Assembly: GCA_003956705.1 (NCBI GenBank)
Contig: QZCP01000556.1
Location: forward strand, 1 to 64,000
DNA: 64,000 bases
Reading direction: 5' to 3'
DNA from: Brevipalpus yothersi
Taxonomy: Eukaryota > Arthropoda > Arachnida > Trombidiformes > Tenuipalpidae
Below, in pieces: positions 46,543 through 58,772 of this stretch. Each line of letters begins with the position of its first letter. Position 1 is the first letter of the stretch. The translations under genes and the position numbers were made by a program. The notes below the pieces were generated by a model. That model searched no databases. It had not been told where the DNA came from and saw only the letters and a list, made by a program, of their open reading frames with translations.

Positions 46543-49102
46543 TCAATCGAAAGAAATGAGTGGCTGCTCATTACTCGCTTGCTCAACTTTCACACTGTGC
46601 TCTTGAGCCCCATTTTCAGGCATAATGCTTTGGGTTGGAAGATTCACAGTATTTATGACAGCAGGGCCATGAGTATAGCTCACTTGTGAAGGGATTTGAG
46701 GTTGATAGGTCATCATTTGGCCAGGCGCCACAGGATTAGGAGTTGTATTTCGATGAATATTGTTCATATTAGTCATATACATATTGGGATAAGCTGAATG
46801 ACCTAAAGAGGCATCTTGATAAATAACGTTCTGTGGTGGAATGCTTCCATGAGTAGGCTGACCATTGAATGGAGTTCTCGAAGGTGACCCGGGCATAACT
46901 CCATGACCTACTGGAACAGATGGTGTCACAGAAGACTGGATCATTGTTGGCATCTGGGAAGGATGGGGTCCATACATGGGTCCATAATTGATTGGAGGAC
47001 GTACGTAAGGAGATGTGACCTGTGGAGCTGGATTGGGATGTGGTTGCCATTGATACTTTTTCTGCTCTTGTCGCATCATCATTTCTCTTTCTTGCTCTTG
47101 AATTCTTTGTAAGGCCATTTGACGCTGATACTGGAGATACTCTTGTTTCTTAGCCCTCATAATCTCTAATTTTTGAGCCATCTGAAGTTGACGCTGCCTT
47201 TCAGCCTCTTCAGCTTCTAATCTCATACGCTCTTGGTGCTCTTCTCGAAGAGCATCCAGAGCTGCTCTCGCATCTCTTATTTGGCTCAATTTATCCTGTA
47301 GACCTTCAAAATAAACTCTTTTATCATCTTGTTCCTGAATATATTTAAGAAGATGGGAATGCATGTTGGTTATATTCATGAACATCGATTGCACAGCAGT
47401 ATCATTTGCGATAGGTCTGCCCCTCTGATTATTTGAGCTCATACGATTGACAAATATCTCCAACGCAGATTTCAAATTGCTTATGAAGGAGTCAATGTCA
47501 GAGTTATCACCATTTTCTTGGTTCACAGGAGAGGTTTTCTGCTTATCATCATCACTACTGACAATTGGTCTTGTTGTTGTCGACATCGAGTAGTGAGGTG
47601 ATGGAGCACTGGGAGCTGGACTTGTGCTACGATGAGAAGGATCTAGTACTCTCGCTTCCCAGTATTCACGATTGAGATACTTTTCCATTTCATTGTCAAA
47701 CGATCTTGACTCACGCTCTCTTCTAGTAGTTAATGATGATGGTTCACTGTAAGAATTTGCATAGCTCATGGACGATGATCTTGTTTTCTCTTTCACTTCC
47801 GCTTCACTCTTGGAGAGAGCTAAGGCCATTTGAAGATCCTCTTCTTCTTGCAATTCTTGTTCTGTTTTACCTCCAGGTGCCGAAGATTTTGGCGTAGTTT
47901 CATTGGGTAGACTACTTCGAGCTGGTGAATTTCGAGGAGTGGTAGTTACTGAAAATTTAGACTTTGGATCTGTTCCTGGAGCAGGAGGTTTACCAAGTTT
48001 CTCGAAACAATCATCACAGACGCGCACTTCTTTCTCGATACCAAAGCGAGGAATGATAGCTTGCTTATTAGAACATTTGCTACAAAATATTTGGCCACAA
48101 TTTCTGCAATGATGCTTCCTTTGAACCAAACTAAATTGTACCCGACACCTATGACAAGAGTCTCCATCAGCCCATTGAGGCGCTGAATCAGCTTCAAACA
48201 TGGCATCTGTCTCCTTGAGAGGTGGAAATTTATAACCTTCTGCTTTCATAACGTTGAAAAAATCGGAAATCACTCTATAAGTAGAGTCTTTACGAAAGGC
48301 ATGAGCCCAAGCTTGTATGAGTTCTAAGATTTTATCTCTAAGCTTTTCATTGCTCGTTAACTTCACTAGATCTCTCAATTCTTCCATAAAGGCTCGATTA
48401 GCCACCTCTTGATGAAATGAGGATCCACAATTTTTCATACACGACTCCAGTACCTGAGAGAAAAAAAGGTTAGTGAACACGTTTGAATGTATGGTGAGAG
48501 ATATAAAAAAGCTGGAGCTGTCATGATGAACAAAATCCAGAGAAAAAGAGGGATGCTCAGTGTGGAGGAGAGAGAATGATCATTCGTATTTACTCTAGAT
48601 GAGTGCAAACACCTTTGCTCCTACCCACAATCGTTAGATGAACTGAGCATCATTCAGTACAATGGAATTTTTTTTTCACTTACCTGGAGAGCGAATAAAT
48701 TTGTATGCGGGTTGTTAGCGAAAATCCTTTTTTTAATTGCATTGAGAGCATATTTAGGCCTAAATAATAGAAAGCATGAAAATGAAAATTTATCGTCCAA
48801 TCTTGTCAACACACAAACACACACACAAGTAAGTCGATTGTCTGGGGTGTGAATTATTGCTAATATTATTGTAATCATTACTTACTGAACATCGCCTCCT
48901 CGAACATAATCACAGACCATAAGAATTGAATTCCAATCAGGCTCCAAGTTAAGACTACTGGTTGCCTTATCTGTGGCCACAAAGAGGAAGAGAGAGAGAG
49001 AGAGACAGGATGATGAATAGGAATTTATGAACGAATTGAATGAATAGAATATCTTGAACACATACCCAACAGTTTGTCAAAAGAAGAATTCGATCTGAAC
49101 AT
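46543..49102 (-). CDS. HGS: Hrs/HGS, ESCRT-0 subunit
   Basis: Four minus-strand exons, 49066-49102, 48886-48970, 48684-48759 and 46543-48453, give 702 residues. The VHS domain (1-140) starts MFRSNSSFDKLLDKATSS and includes IQAWAHAFRKDSTYRVI. The FYVE zinc finger (about 160-219) has WADGDSCHRCRVQF, the PI3P-binding RKHHCRNCG and VRVCDDC. A ubiquitin-interacting motif follows (EEDLQMALALSKSEAE). A long helical, Gln/Glu/Arg-rich region (about 470-530) should bind STAM. The tail is Pro/Gln/Met-rich and ends in the clathrin box LISFD. Hrs sorts ubiquitinated receptors on endosomes for ESCRT degradation. All introns are GT-AG and keep frame. A decayed copy of the 5' half lies at 62165-62884. Confidence 0.96.
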
Positions 49103-50641
49103 GTTTTTCTTTGTTGAACCTCTACTGAAAGGTATCAATGTAAATAAGCAATACAACACTCTTTAAAAGCCAAATAAAAAGAGTATAAGTATCAGTAAAT
49201 GATATTATCAATTGATTGCGATGACTAAAATCAAAAGACAGGTTCAGACAAGCTGAAAGAGAGAGAGAAAGAGAAAGAGAGAAGAGAGACCAGATAAGAC
49301 TGGCAGCGACAGATAAACAGTTTGGAAGGGAGAATAAAAACAATCGGCAGCAATAACTACCGATCGTTTGAATTAATAAATAATTATCTTTACAATCTTC
49401 ACTTCCAGTATGTCACAAGTTTTTTTCACTCTCACATATGTACACAATTTGAAAATTCAAATTCAAAGACAATCAAAATCAATCATGAAAAACATTTATG
49501 TTTTGATGTTGATGAAGCTAATTTTTTTTGAAGTCATCATGATCAGATGGTATGAACAGATGGCGACACAAATGCAGTGAGAATTTTCAATTTTTTTTCA
49601 AGATTTTTCGATTTTCAAAATTTTCGAGAAAAACTTTTCCGGAAGATAAAATTTCAACAAATTGGAGAAATTCTTGATGACCGCACTGATGTTTATTTGA
49701 TTCATGTTCCACTTGAATGGAGAACAGTTCAAAAATCAAGTAAACCGAGATTGCATAGTGAATTGCTTATCAAGATTCATCATTGAAGATTTCGAAGATA
49801 AACAGGTGGAATAGAACGTAACGTATCGTATGAAAGACTGTTTAGAAGAAAATTGCGACAATATGTGTCAATTTTGTTTTTATAATCATATTGATTCTTA
49901 TCTGCGTGATAATCCCTGATAAGATAGTTGAGTCAGAGCTGTGAGTGATATCAGATTGCTATTTCTAACGTTGAATTTCGTTAGTGAAGTAAAGAACATC
50001 TATATTGGAATTGACCTTACTAGAAAGTACTCATCTTCAATGTCATATCCTCTTCCTCTAGATTAGCAATTAATTGGCTGATAGAGTTTAAGTCGGTCAT
50101 CATCCTTTCTTCGTATCATTGAATGTATATCTAAAACTAGATATTCTCCAATAGCATTGATCTTTCCAGCAGGATCTATGAGAACTTTTTTGCTCGGATT
50201 TTATTGCAGATTCTCAATTTTATGCGATCAGTCAATCTGATAGCATAAAAGTTTTCCATTTTCTTGTTGGCATAGATCGAATCAAGAGCTTGGATCGATC
50301 ACTTGTGTTGTCTTTTGAGCAGAGTTTTCTCGACACCTCTGATGCAATCTTACTAAATCTTGTTATTCTCATTTCAAAACGAACTTCCTACTCTGTTGCT
50401 AGCACCAATCTCATCGTGGGTAATACATTACTCAGATAAGAACTTGCAAGTATCATAGACCCAAAGAATCTATCTATCTATTAGAATCTAAGAGGGTTGG
50501 AAAAGTACCAGAATATTATAAAATTAATGGTACATGCTTTTGAAAGTTGAGACTAATTCATCATAATCCTTTCTTTTCATCCCTATTCGGATCGAAACAA
50601 AACTTTCCTGAAAACTATTATGTACATGGTGTATTTCTCTT

Positions 50642-50688
<47 letters not shown>

Positions 50689-51066
50689 TACTCCATGTCT
50701 CACAAACATCCCCAACTTCTTGAAGATTTCACATCTGATCAACCAACATTTTCCATGAACCTTCCACATATTTGGAACAACAATCAAGAAAATAGTAATC
50801 CATCGGAGCCCTTAGAGAAATCAATTAATTTGTGGGCATCAGAAAACTTTTTCCCGCCACTTTTTCATTGGAAAATGTTTCTCTTTAACATCAGCAAGCA
50901 TAAACACACACATCCCATGTGGTGCCACTTGTATACAATGTATACAATGTAAGCTCGCAAAAATTCTTGTGTACATGTATATGTTTTGATTTAAATCGGT
51001 TAGGATCTAATTTATTTGTAGAGGAAAAAATTTGCATGTGAACGATTGACAAAGTTTTTCGTTAAA
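49103..51066. other. HGS promoter side and gene-free spacer
   Basis: The first 540 bp (49103-49640) are the upstream flank of HGS and recur in the partial duplicate near 62890-63360. The rest is AT-rich. A (GA)n tract lies at 50645-50685. Frames at 49577-49786 and 50686-50952 have no domain and are not called. Confidence 0.5.
50645..50685. repeat. (GA)n microsatellite
   Basis: Pure GA tract of about 41 bp, the only long dinucleotide tract in the right-hand third of the window. Confidence 0.94.
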
Positions 51067-51958
51067 ATGACTTCTGGTAATGTGAAAATTGTTAAAATTG
51101 TTCCTCTACCTCATGCAAGATCAGATGTGTGGCAATATTTTGGTTTCATTGCTGATGATGATGGTGAAATTCGTGACAAAAAGAAAGCTATCTGCAAAAT
51201 ATGCGCCACAACTTTGGCATATTCGGGTAATACAACCAATTTATTTACACATCTTAAAGCCATGCATCCGGAGGCTCAACCAAGAAAGATGGATCCCACC
51301 AATCGGACGCCAAAATCACGTCGTCGAAGTTGTAAACGCAATGTATTTGGTCTTGATGATGATACCGTGTACGATAGTACGGGCACTTTGGGCTCGGGAA
51401 ACAATCCATTGTATTTTGTCAAAGCATTAGCATACCCTGGAAATGAATCAGGATCGTCGACAGCGTCAATGATTGACAATATTATCGAAGTGGCCGCCGC
51501 AAGTGAAAATATCAATAACAATAACAATAATGGATCAGCTGTTCCCACCAATAATGCTTCAGAAAGTAATGCTGAAGAATCTGATGATGTGAATGGTGAG
51601 TTTTGCAATGATTTTCCATGTTTCAACTCTAAATTTTTCATGTCTTTCTACAGTGGTTTCGAGAGATGAGATGAGTGTTCCAACATCATCCAATCCAGCA
51701 AATAATTCGCCAAGTTGTGAAAATGTTCCTCTCATTTCATATGATGACATAACCAATGCCATTGTGAATATGCTTGTTGAAGATTGTAGGCCTGTGTGCG
51801 TTACACAAGGTAAAGGTTTTCAGAAGCTGGTGAATCTTCTTGTGCCCAGTTATAAGATTCCTCATTCTGGTGAATTGAAGCCTTTGATAAGACGAAGATA
51901 CAAAGAAATGCAGCGAAATCTCATTTTGAGAGGTTTTGAGGATGAAATGGTGAAATGA
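51067..51958 (+). CDS. BED zinc-finger protein derived from a hAT transposase (ZBED-like)
   Basis: Two exons, 51067-51595 and 51654-51958, with a 58-bp GT-AG intron, give 277 residues. The start is the ATG at 51067; no upstream in-frame ATG is evident. The BED finger at about 18-70 begins SDVWQYFGF and has Cys43, Cys46, His62 and His67 (ICKICATTLAYSGNTTNLF, then THLKAMH). After an Asn/Ser-rich linker the C-terminal part holds the helical segment found in ZBED1-type hAT transposases: ITNAIVNMLVEDCRPVCVTQ, then GFQKLVNLLVPSYKIP. The RNase H-like catalytic domain and the hATC dimerisation domain are absent. The protein ends about 30 residues past the helical DNA-binding segment. Such domesticated remnants usually act as DNA-binding regulators. 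The intact frame and intron argue for a functional gene, not transposon debris. Confidence 0.85.
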
Positions 51959-52553
51959 TCGATTATGGTCATTTTTCCGATCATTTGTAGATATGTAAGA
52001 AACATCCGATGTAAATGTTTATATTCATCAATTTCTCAGTCTGACTGAACAAACTCTCCTCGACTATTGTCTCATCAAATTATTGAAAAACTCTTCTATG
52101 ATCCTATTGCTATTCTTGTTATTACAAGAAATACAGCCTTTTGGCACAATCAAGGAATAAATACCTCAATTTTTTGTGAATGAATTTTTTGAGTTCATTT
52201 ATTACAGTAAACCATTATCTATCAACCATGAATGAGTGCCTTTTCTATGAACCAATCACCTTTGTGGTTTTAATTTAGTTTTTTTAGCACTGATGAGATT
52301 TTTCCATACATGAATAGATATATTCATTGTAGTAAAACACAAAATGAGATCTATTCAGGTTAATGTGAAATTAGATGTAAGTTGCAATTGAGAGCCAGAA
52401 TAAGCTCAACTTATTCATCCAAGGAGCGCAAGCAAGTCTCCATCGAATTTTGGGTTCATATTCTTTACTAAATTCTTTGAGCAGAGTGCTTCTCATTCTT
52501 GAGCAACATTGTAGAGAAAATATTTGAGAATTAATCAAAGTTATCACCAAAGT
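51959..52553. other. Convergent 3' spacer
   Basis: Spacer between the BED-finger gene (+) and N-acetylneuraminate lyase (-). It contains a short segment (about 52153-52216) that recurs near 58250-58314. No gene is seen. Confidence 0.5.
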
Positions 52554-53707
52554 TCACTCAATTACTGGCATCCTAGGAGGACCGACTTTGAATTTAATCT
52601 GATTAAAATGCGCTTGATCGTCCAATTTTCTCTTGATATTATGAATGAATGAACCTGAAATGTTTCAATTTGTTAGAATAAAAACGTTCAAACGGAATCT
52701 CATTCTTACCTTTCCTGAGTTCCTCAGCAAATTTACTCATTTCTTCTTGCACGTTTATTATTTCATCCATATTTTTTGGGAAACTTGCCCTCATTTTAAA
52801 GTATCCTTTAACTGGCATTTCAAAATTGAATATTGCACATATTGCTGATTTCACTCCTAATGCCATCATCGGTGTCAAAGTCTGGTGAAATTCAAATGGA
52901 AATAAACAGTGAATCAACGATAGCTACTATCTAACTCACTTGTTCATTTCCAGTAAATATTTTGAATGTTTTCGATTCTTGACTAGTACAAAATCGAGTC
53001 AACTCCAACATATCAACGGAGGTGTACTTCATTCCAACTAGAAGAGGTATCTCTTCTTTGGCTTGAGTGACGAATTCTTTCAGACGAACTAAAAAACGAA
53101 TAAAAAGGCAAATTAGTATTATAGTGAAAAGAGATTACAGCTTCATATCACAATCAATGATGCTATACTTACAATTTACATGAGTCATACTAGGAAAGTG
53201 ATAATAAATCAATGGAGTTGATGGTGCAGCATCAGAAACAGTTTTCAAATATTTCATCAACTGACCATCGTTTGCTGGTCGATAAAAAAATGGAGGAAGA
53301 ACAGCGATTGCATCGACACCAAGTTGATCATAATGGCTTGCTTGATCAAGTGTTTCATTAATGCAGGTTGCAGAAATGTTAAAAATTCCGAGCCAATCAG
53401 GATAATTTGATCTAATTTCATCCCACCAAGTTTTGGTGAGCTTCTTTTTCTCATCACTGCTGAGTGAAAGTCCTTCTCCTGTAGTACCATGAGCATAGAT
53501 TCCTTTAACCCCATTTGCATTCAAATATTTAGCGTAAGGTCCAATCATTGAATGATCTATGGTGCTGAAAATATACAAAACTGAGTTAAATTATTCAATA
53601 TTAGCATCAGAAATTAGCACTTACCCATCTTTCTTGAATGGAGTCACACAGGGTACCAGAGGCTTATCAAAATGCAATATTCGATTTATTTTGCGTATTA
53701 AACTCAT
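52554..53707 (-). CDS. NPL: N-acetylneuraminate lyase
   Basis: Five minus-strand exons, 53625-53707, 53173-53564, 52940-53088, 52710-52881 and 52554-52654, all GT-AG, give 298 residues. The (beta/alpha)8 lyase of the DapA/NanA class shows GTTGEGLSLS near 54-63, the catalytic Tyr149 in IYYHFPSM, and the Schiff-base Lys179 in LLVGMKYTS. The C-terminal exon ends with the vertebrate-like KVGPPRMPVIE. The enzyme splits sialic acid into N-acetylmannosamine and pyruvate in the cytosol. GTTGEG and YYHFP favour the animal NPL branch over bacterial dihydrodipicolinate synthase. Insects generally lack NPL, so its substrate may be dietary or host sialic acid. The start is close to that of MED9, divergently arranged at 600 bp. 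Confidence 0.92.
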
Positions 53708-54311
53708 TTTAAAGGGCACGAAAATTACTTGGATCTCTTAAGAGTTTTTCGTAACAAAATAATCAGTCAAGCTAAATTGTAATCATTATGCTTTGAGTCA
53801 ACATGCAATAAGCTGAAAACTTGGCTGTAACCATGGAAGTGATTACCGTTATTCAACACCATTTCCGATGGTTAATTCCGTTGAAGCTGCTCAAGGCACA
53901 AAACTGAAAATTTTTATCGGTAACTTTTCATATCTGCTATTCCCCTCTATTTCTATCTTTTTTAGTTCAAAACATTTGTTAAATTTCACTGAGCTATTTC
54001 TTGAGAAAATGTAATAAAGGCCAGCAAAAGAGTTTACCTCATCATGTCAATAAGTTATTCTCATTCGAATTGCCGTTCACTTGCTCACTTGTTCATGTTG
54101 ACCGTTCTCACTAGAATTGAATAAATTGAGTCAATTTAATTGACCGGTTTGTTTATGTTGTTCAATACACTTGCATGCTTATCTTCGTTCTGTGCTCATG
54201 AGATTTCGTAGAGATCTAGATCGAGATCTAATGTCATTTAACTTAAATCGTCTCAAATTATTTGATTTCTGAATTTGTTCCCCTCTGATTGTGAATTCAC
54301 AAAGTATTGAA
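53708..54311. promoter_or_regulatory. Divergent spacer between NPL and MED9
   Basis: About 600 bp separate two start codons on opposite strands, so both promoters must lie here or in 5' exons. AT-rich, with no clear core promoter motif visible. Short frames are not gene-like. Confidence 0.4.
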
Positions 54312-54715
54312 ATGACCAACACGATCAAATTAGATGAAATCGATTTGGAATTTCTTCCACTCATCTATGACATCATAAGAAGGTGAGAATGCTGTGCTAC
54401 AGCTCTTGTCGATTCAATTCGGTTTCATAATTTCATATTCTCAACAGTATTGAAAAGGAAATGAACGAAGGAGGTGGAACTGGAAGTCAAAGATCAGGGC
54501 CAAGAGAGCAAACAGAGGTCCACAACAAGATTCAAGCTCTCACAGATAAGTTTAAGAAAGCTAAAGAAAAATTGATGATAGTGGAAGGAATCGATGTTAC
54601 CAGAGATCAGCAACTTAAAGAACTAGATTTGTTGACCAAACAATTTGAAATGAAACGACAGCTCTTGGCCCAATATAAACACTTTTCGCCGATCGATAGT
54701 TCTCTTCAAGCTTGA
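54312..54715 (+). CDS. MED9: Mediator complex subunit 9
   Basis: Two exons, 54312-54382 and 54448-54715, with a 65-bp GT-AG intron, give 112 residues. The signature is LEFLPLIYDIIRSIEKEM near the N-terminus, then a two-helix coiled region with EVHNKIQALTDKFKKAKEKL and LKELDLLTKQFEMKRQLLAQ. MED9 is a small subunit of the Mediator middle module that links RNA polymerase II to activators. The protein lacks the Pro-rich N-terminal extension of the mammalian one. AATAAA is at 54757-54762. It is tail-to-tail with SUGCT. Confidence 0.88.
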
Positions 54716-55600
54716 TTTTTGTTCACCGATCTCGAAATTTTCACAAATGATTTACAAATAAAATTACATTAAAAATGCTAATGCAATGAGATTAATTTGT
54801 TGTGCGATAGAGAGATCATGAAAATATGGTCTATTTTTCTTTCTTTTCGGTTGAATAGGTTAGAATTCATGAGAAATAATCCGAGTTCACACCTCTGAAC
54901 TTTTCATGCCGAAAATTAATGAACTCAACAGCTAATTTTCATCTGATAACTATTGGTGATGGATTAGGTGTATATCGAAACGAGTTCGCATGATGTGTTG
55001 GTACGAGGAAGTGTTCATTTCTTGACTCCAATATTGAATCTTGCAATGCCTTTTTTCCCACCAGTTTTGGGTTTTCCCTCGGAACCTCACTAATTAATCT
55101 AGATGTACCCAAGCATCATCGAGCTTTATTGGAATACACTGTACATCGATAACTGGATAAAGGATTAGTCTAAAACTTTGAGCCTACAATTTGTTAGGAA
55201 ACAAAAATAGTTGCGAATGCATCCGAACTTTTCCTCTTTTATACTCCACATAGAACTCAATTCGATCATCGCTTTGGATAAGGAAGCTTATTTCTCAAAT
55301 CTCAAAACTGAGAGCATTTCAATAAGTCGATCGCTAATTGTGAGTTCATTCTTTCAGTTGTAAGAAATTTTTCTCATGGCCAGACTTTTGACATGGGAAA
55401 AGAATCTGTCACTCGATTACAAGCCATGAATATCCTATGTTTTCTTGAGGCAGTCTTTTGAAGAGCATGAATCAACCATATTCACGATTAGGTTCATTGA
55501 GCAAGGCAAAAAACAATGTCATAATAATTTTTTTTGAGGTAAAAATCAAATTGATATCAATATTGAAATGATGAGTGTAAGTGCCGTCAATAACTGAAGC
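54716..55600. other. Convergent 3' spacer
   Basis: Spacer between the MED9 stop (+) and the SUGCT stop (-), holding both 3' UTRs. No gene, repeat or RNA gene is seen. Confidence 0.5.
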
Positions 55601-57063
55601 TCAACAACATTGTATGATACATTTTTCTTTCAAAGTTCGTATCTGATCATCATTATATCCAAGAACTTCACTGAGAACTTGAACAGTATGCTGACCCAAC
55701 ATAGGAGGCGGTTCGATTTTTTTCTTCAGACCTGAAACCCCATCGAGTTTAGAAATGTATTTAACCGTTGGACCAATCAACTTAACAGTACCAGATTCAG
55801 GATGTTCAACCTGGATTACACACTCATTGTGTTTGACTTGAGGATCTTCGAAAACGGCATCCAACTCATTGATCGGCCCATAAGACACCTTACTATTATC
55901 AAATGCCTGTAACCATTTATCCAAAGATCTACTTGAGAATGCCTGAGTCATGATATCGATCAAAGTTTTGCGATTCAGGACACGATCTGAATTAGTCAGG
56001 AAACGTTTGTCCTCGATCATTTGCTTAGCTTTCTCTGAAGGGAAGATGATTTCACAAATCTTGGAATACATTTCATTTGATCCCGCACAAATCGTAATAT
56101 ATCTGCCATCTTTACACCGGAATGCCTGATATGGCACAAGATTTTCATGAGCTGTACCTCGTCTTGGTGGAACTTCACCGGTGTTAAGATATCCAACACC
56201 TAGATTGGTCAAGAGAGCTACTTGAGATGATAATAGATTTGCTTCAACTTTCATTCCGACCCCAGTTCGTGATCTCTGATACAATGCGGCCAAAATTGCT
56301 CCTTTTGCAAACAATCCTGTGGTTAAATCGGTAATCGCTACACCAGGCTTACAAGGTTCACCATCCTCAGGTCCAGTGACTGACATTAGTCCACCGATCG
56401 ATGCAGCTACAAATGCAGGAGAAAAATTTTCCATAAATCAGTTGGTCAATGAATGGTGGATATATATACCGATAACATCAAAGCCAGCCCGTTTCTTGTA
56501 AGGTCCTGATGATCCAAACCCACTTACTGAACAATATATGATCCGTGGATTGATATTGTAAATTGTCTCATAGCCAAGACCAGCTTGATCGAGTTTACCA
56601 GGAAGATAGTTTTCGATCAAAATGTCACTCATTCCGGCCAACTTATGAACTATCTCAAGACCTTCCGGTTTCTTGAAGTCTATAGCAATACTCTAACAAG
56701 AAGTCTGGGGATAAGAATTTCGATGTTGATGATGCAATCAATTCCTACCTTCTTGTTACGATTGATTGCAAGATTGTAGGCAGCATTGCCTTTCACAAAA
56801 GGTGGACCCCAAGAACGTGTCTGATCGCCTCCACCTAATCGTTCTACCTTGATTATTTCAGCACCAAGATCAGACAGTAACATTGAACAGAATGGAGCGG
56901 CCAAGACACGAGATAAGTCTAAAACTTTGATCCCAGAAAGACATCCTTCCAAATGTTGTTGTTGTTGTTGTTGTTGATTATTGTGAACAGTAGAACAAAA
57001 ACGAGTAAACACTAACTTTTCACAAGTTGAAAGTTTAAGTGGTAAGGTTAAGAAAGTATTCAT
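55601..57063 (-). CDS. SUGCT: Succinate-hydroxymethylglutarate CoA-transferase-like (family III)
   Basis: Three minus-strand exons, 56749-57063, 56470-56692 and 55601-56406, give 447 residues. The first 40 residues (FLTLPLKLSTCEKLVFTRFC then a seven-Gln run) look like a mitochondrial presequence. The CaiB/BaiF domain begins GIKVLDLSRVLAAPFCSMLL, followed by GAEIIKVE, SVSGFGSSGPYKKRAGFDVI and the catalytic Asp206 in GVAITDLTTGLFAKGA. C-terminal parts are VPYQAFRCKDGRYITICAG, VSYGPINELDAVFEDPQV and PPPMLGQHT. The vertebrate enzyme makes glutaryl-CoA from succinyl- or HMG-CoA in mitochondria. Assignment to SUGCT rests on the match across the whole length; other family III transferases are similar. 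Introns are GT-AG, and the third exon begins after a CATTTGTAG acceptor. Confidence 0.9.
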
Positions 57064-58457
57064 AATTTTCAACAGATTATGCACACATTAAAGTCGATAA
57101 CTTGGAGTCATACATTTACGCTGTAGATTGTACAGCCAGCTGATAATAACAGTTCAGATAGTCATTTTGAATGCTTTCCATGGAAGCCATCAGATATAAA
57201 CTATCACATGCTAACAAGAAGGAGATCAATGCTCTTGACGAGCCTAGCCATAGTCGACACAAGGCACCAAAAGTGTCTCTAGTTAGTTGAAATTTGGGTA
57301 CCAATCAAGCTCTTAGTGCATAGAATTTTATGAGTAAATTCCTACTCCTTCGAAGTAAAAGGCCGTAAATCGTGAGAATAAATCAAATGAGTACCAGGGA
57401 AAGAAAAGTAGCAATTAATGAAAAGCTAATAATATTAGGTACATATTCATTAGTTGTCGGGGTATGAATTGGATCAGAATAAGCCTTGAAATGAAGATTT
57501 ATACCATGACAAAATGAAGAGGCTGTATTGGATCGAACTAATTGGCAGCCATCAAAATTGTTAAAAACAATAGCATAGTCTAATCAATCACTTTTTCTTC
57601 AATACAGTACAGTCTCGATCAATTTAGTTCCCAAAAAAAGCAGATTATTTCACAAAATCCAACTCTCACTTCGAAGACTGGTCGAGGCAATCGTTAATCT
57701 GCTTTTCTTTTTCCAGAAAGCTCAGATCATTCTCGAAGAAGATCATTCATAATTCAAAATTTCTGGAAAATAGATCTTTTGAGCAGAATCAGGATTAAAA
57801 TTGCTCGTTTTCTATGAATTTTGATGAAAAACAAACATCTTACTGCTCTTTTGGGTTTTTCCTCTGAGAATTTTAGAATTTTAAGTCCTCAAAAGTGGAA
57901 AGTAATAACCCTTTCATGAACTTGACAATTAATTTGTCAGCTCAAGTTTGGTTGATCAGTTGAACCAACATAATAAAGCGAAGAAAATCGGAAATTTTTC
58001 GAAACTTAAATTGAGAAAACATTTTCAGTAGATGAAAATTAAGGAAAATCTAACCCAGAGAGCTTAATGTGAGTGATTCTCATCTCCTTCTCATCTAAAT
58101 CTAAAAGGTATTCATAATTTGAGGAAAGAGTCGACTAGTTCAGCTAACCAATCGGGGCAAGGTCAAACAACCTCTCAATATGATCTTTTGGGATGATTTA
58201 TTAGACCATCAAACAGCTTAGAGGCCATTTCTATGAGGGAACAGTTAAGGAATAAATACCTCAGTTTTAATATGGATGAGAATATTTGAGAATATGATTA
58301 TTACAGTAAACCAATTCGCTTTTCCGTAAATCATCACAATGTTTTTACCATCTTTCTGATTTATCCATGATGAGTAATATAAAAAATCGAGGTCCATGCT
58401 CATGATCATAATTATCAGCTTCTTCTTTTCTCCTGATTAAAATGATCCTGATCGAGG
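57064..58457. other. Spacer between SUGCT and TMA7
   Basis: AT-rich DNA with no supported gene. It should contain the SUGCT promoter on its left and the TMA7 3' UTR on its right. A segment at about 58250-58314 resembles 52153-52216. Confidence 0.5.
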
Positions 58458-58772
58458 TCATTTTTTGACGGTAATCTTCTTATTACCAACGCCAATCGGT
58501 CCTTTGCCAGCAGCTTTGGCTTGAGCTTCCTTCAACAATTTTGCATCTTCTCTCAACTTTTGTTTACGAGCAAGATCCTCCTCATCCATCTCCATCTTAT
58601 CTTTTTTTGGAGCCTTCAAAGGCTTCTTTTTACCTCCTTCACAAATTGTAAAAGATAAAAAGTGAAAGAAGAGAGAAAGATTAGCAAAACACAAAGAACC
58701 AAAATCACAAATAACGATTCATTCATTTCACCTTCACTTTCCAACACCATTCTTACCTTGCTTCGATGACAT
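58458..58772 (-). CDS. TMA7: Translation machinery-associated protein 7
   Basis: Two minus-strand exons, 58757-58772 and 58458-58636, with a 120-bp GT-AG intron, give 64 residues, exactly the usual length. The start is MSSKQGGKKKPLKAPKKDK. EMDEEDLARKQKLREDAKLL and AKAAGKGPIGVGNKK follow. It is a small, very basic, conserved protein that associates with ribosomes. A 5-codon first exon is typical. It is arranged head-to-head with the PMCA gene. Confidence 0.93.
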
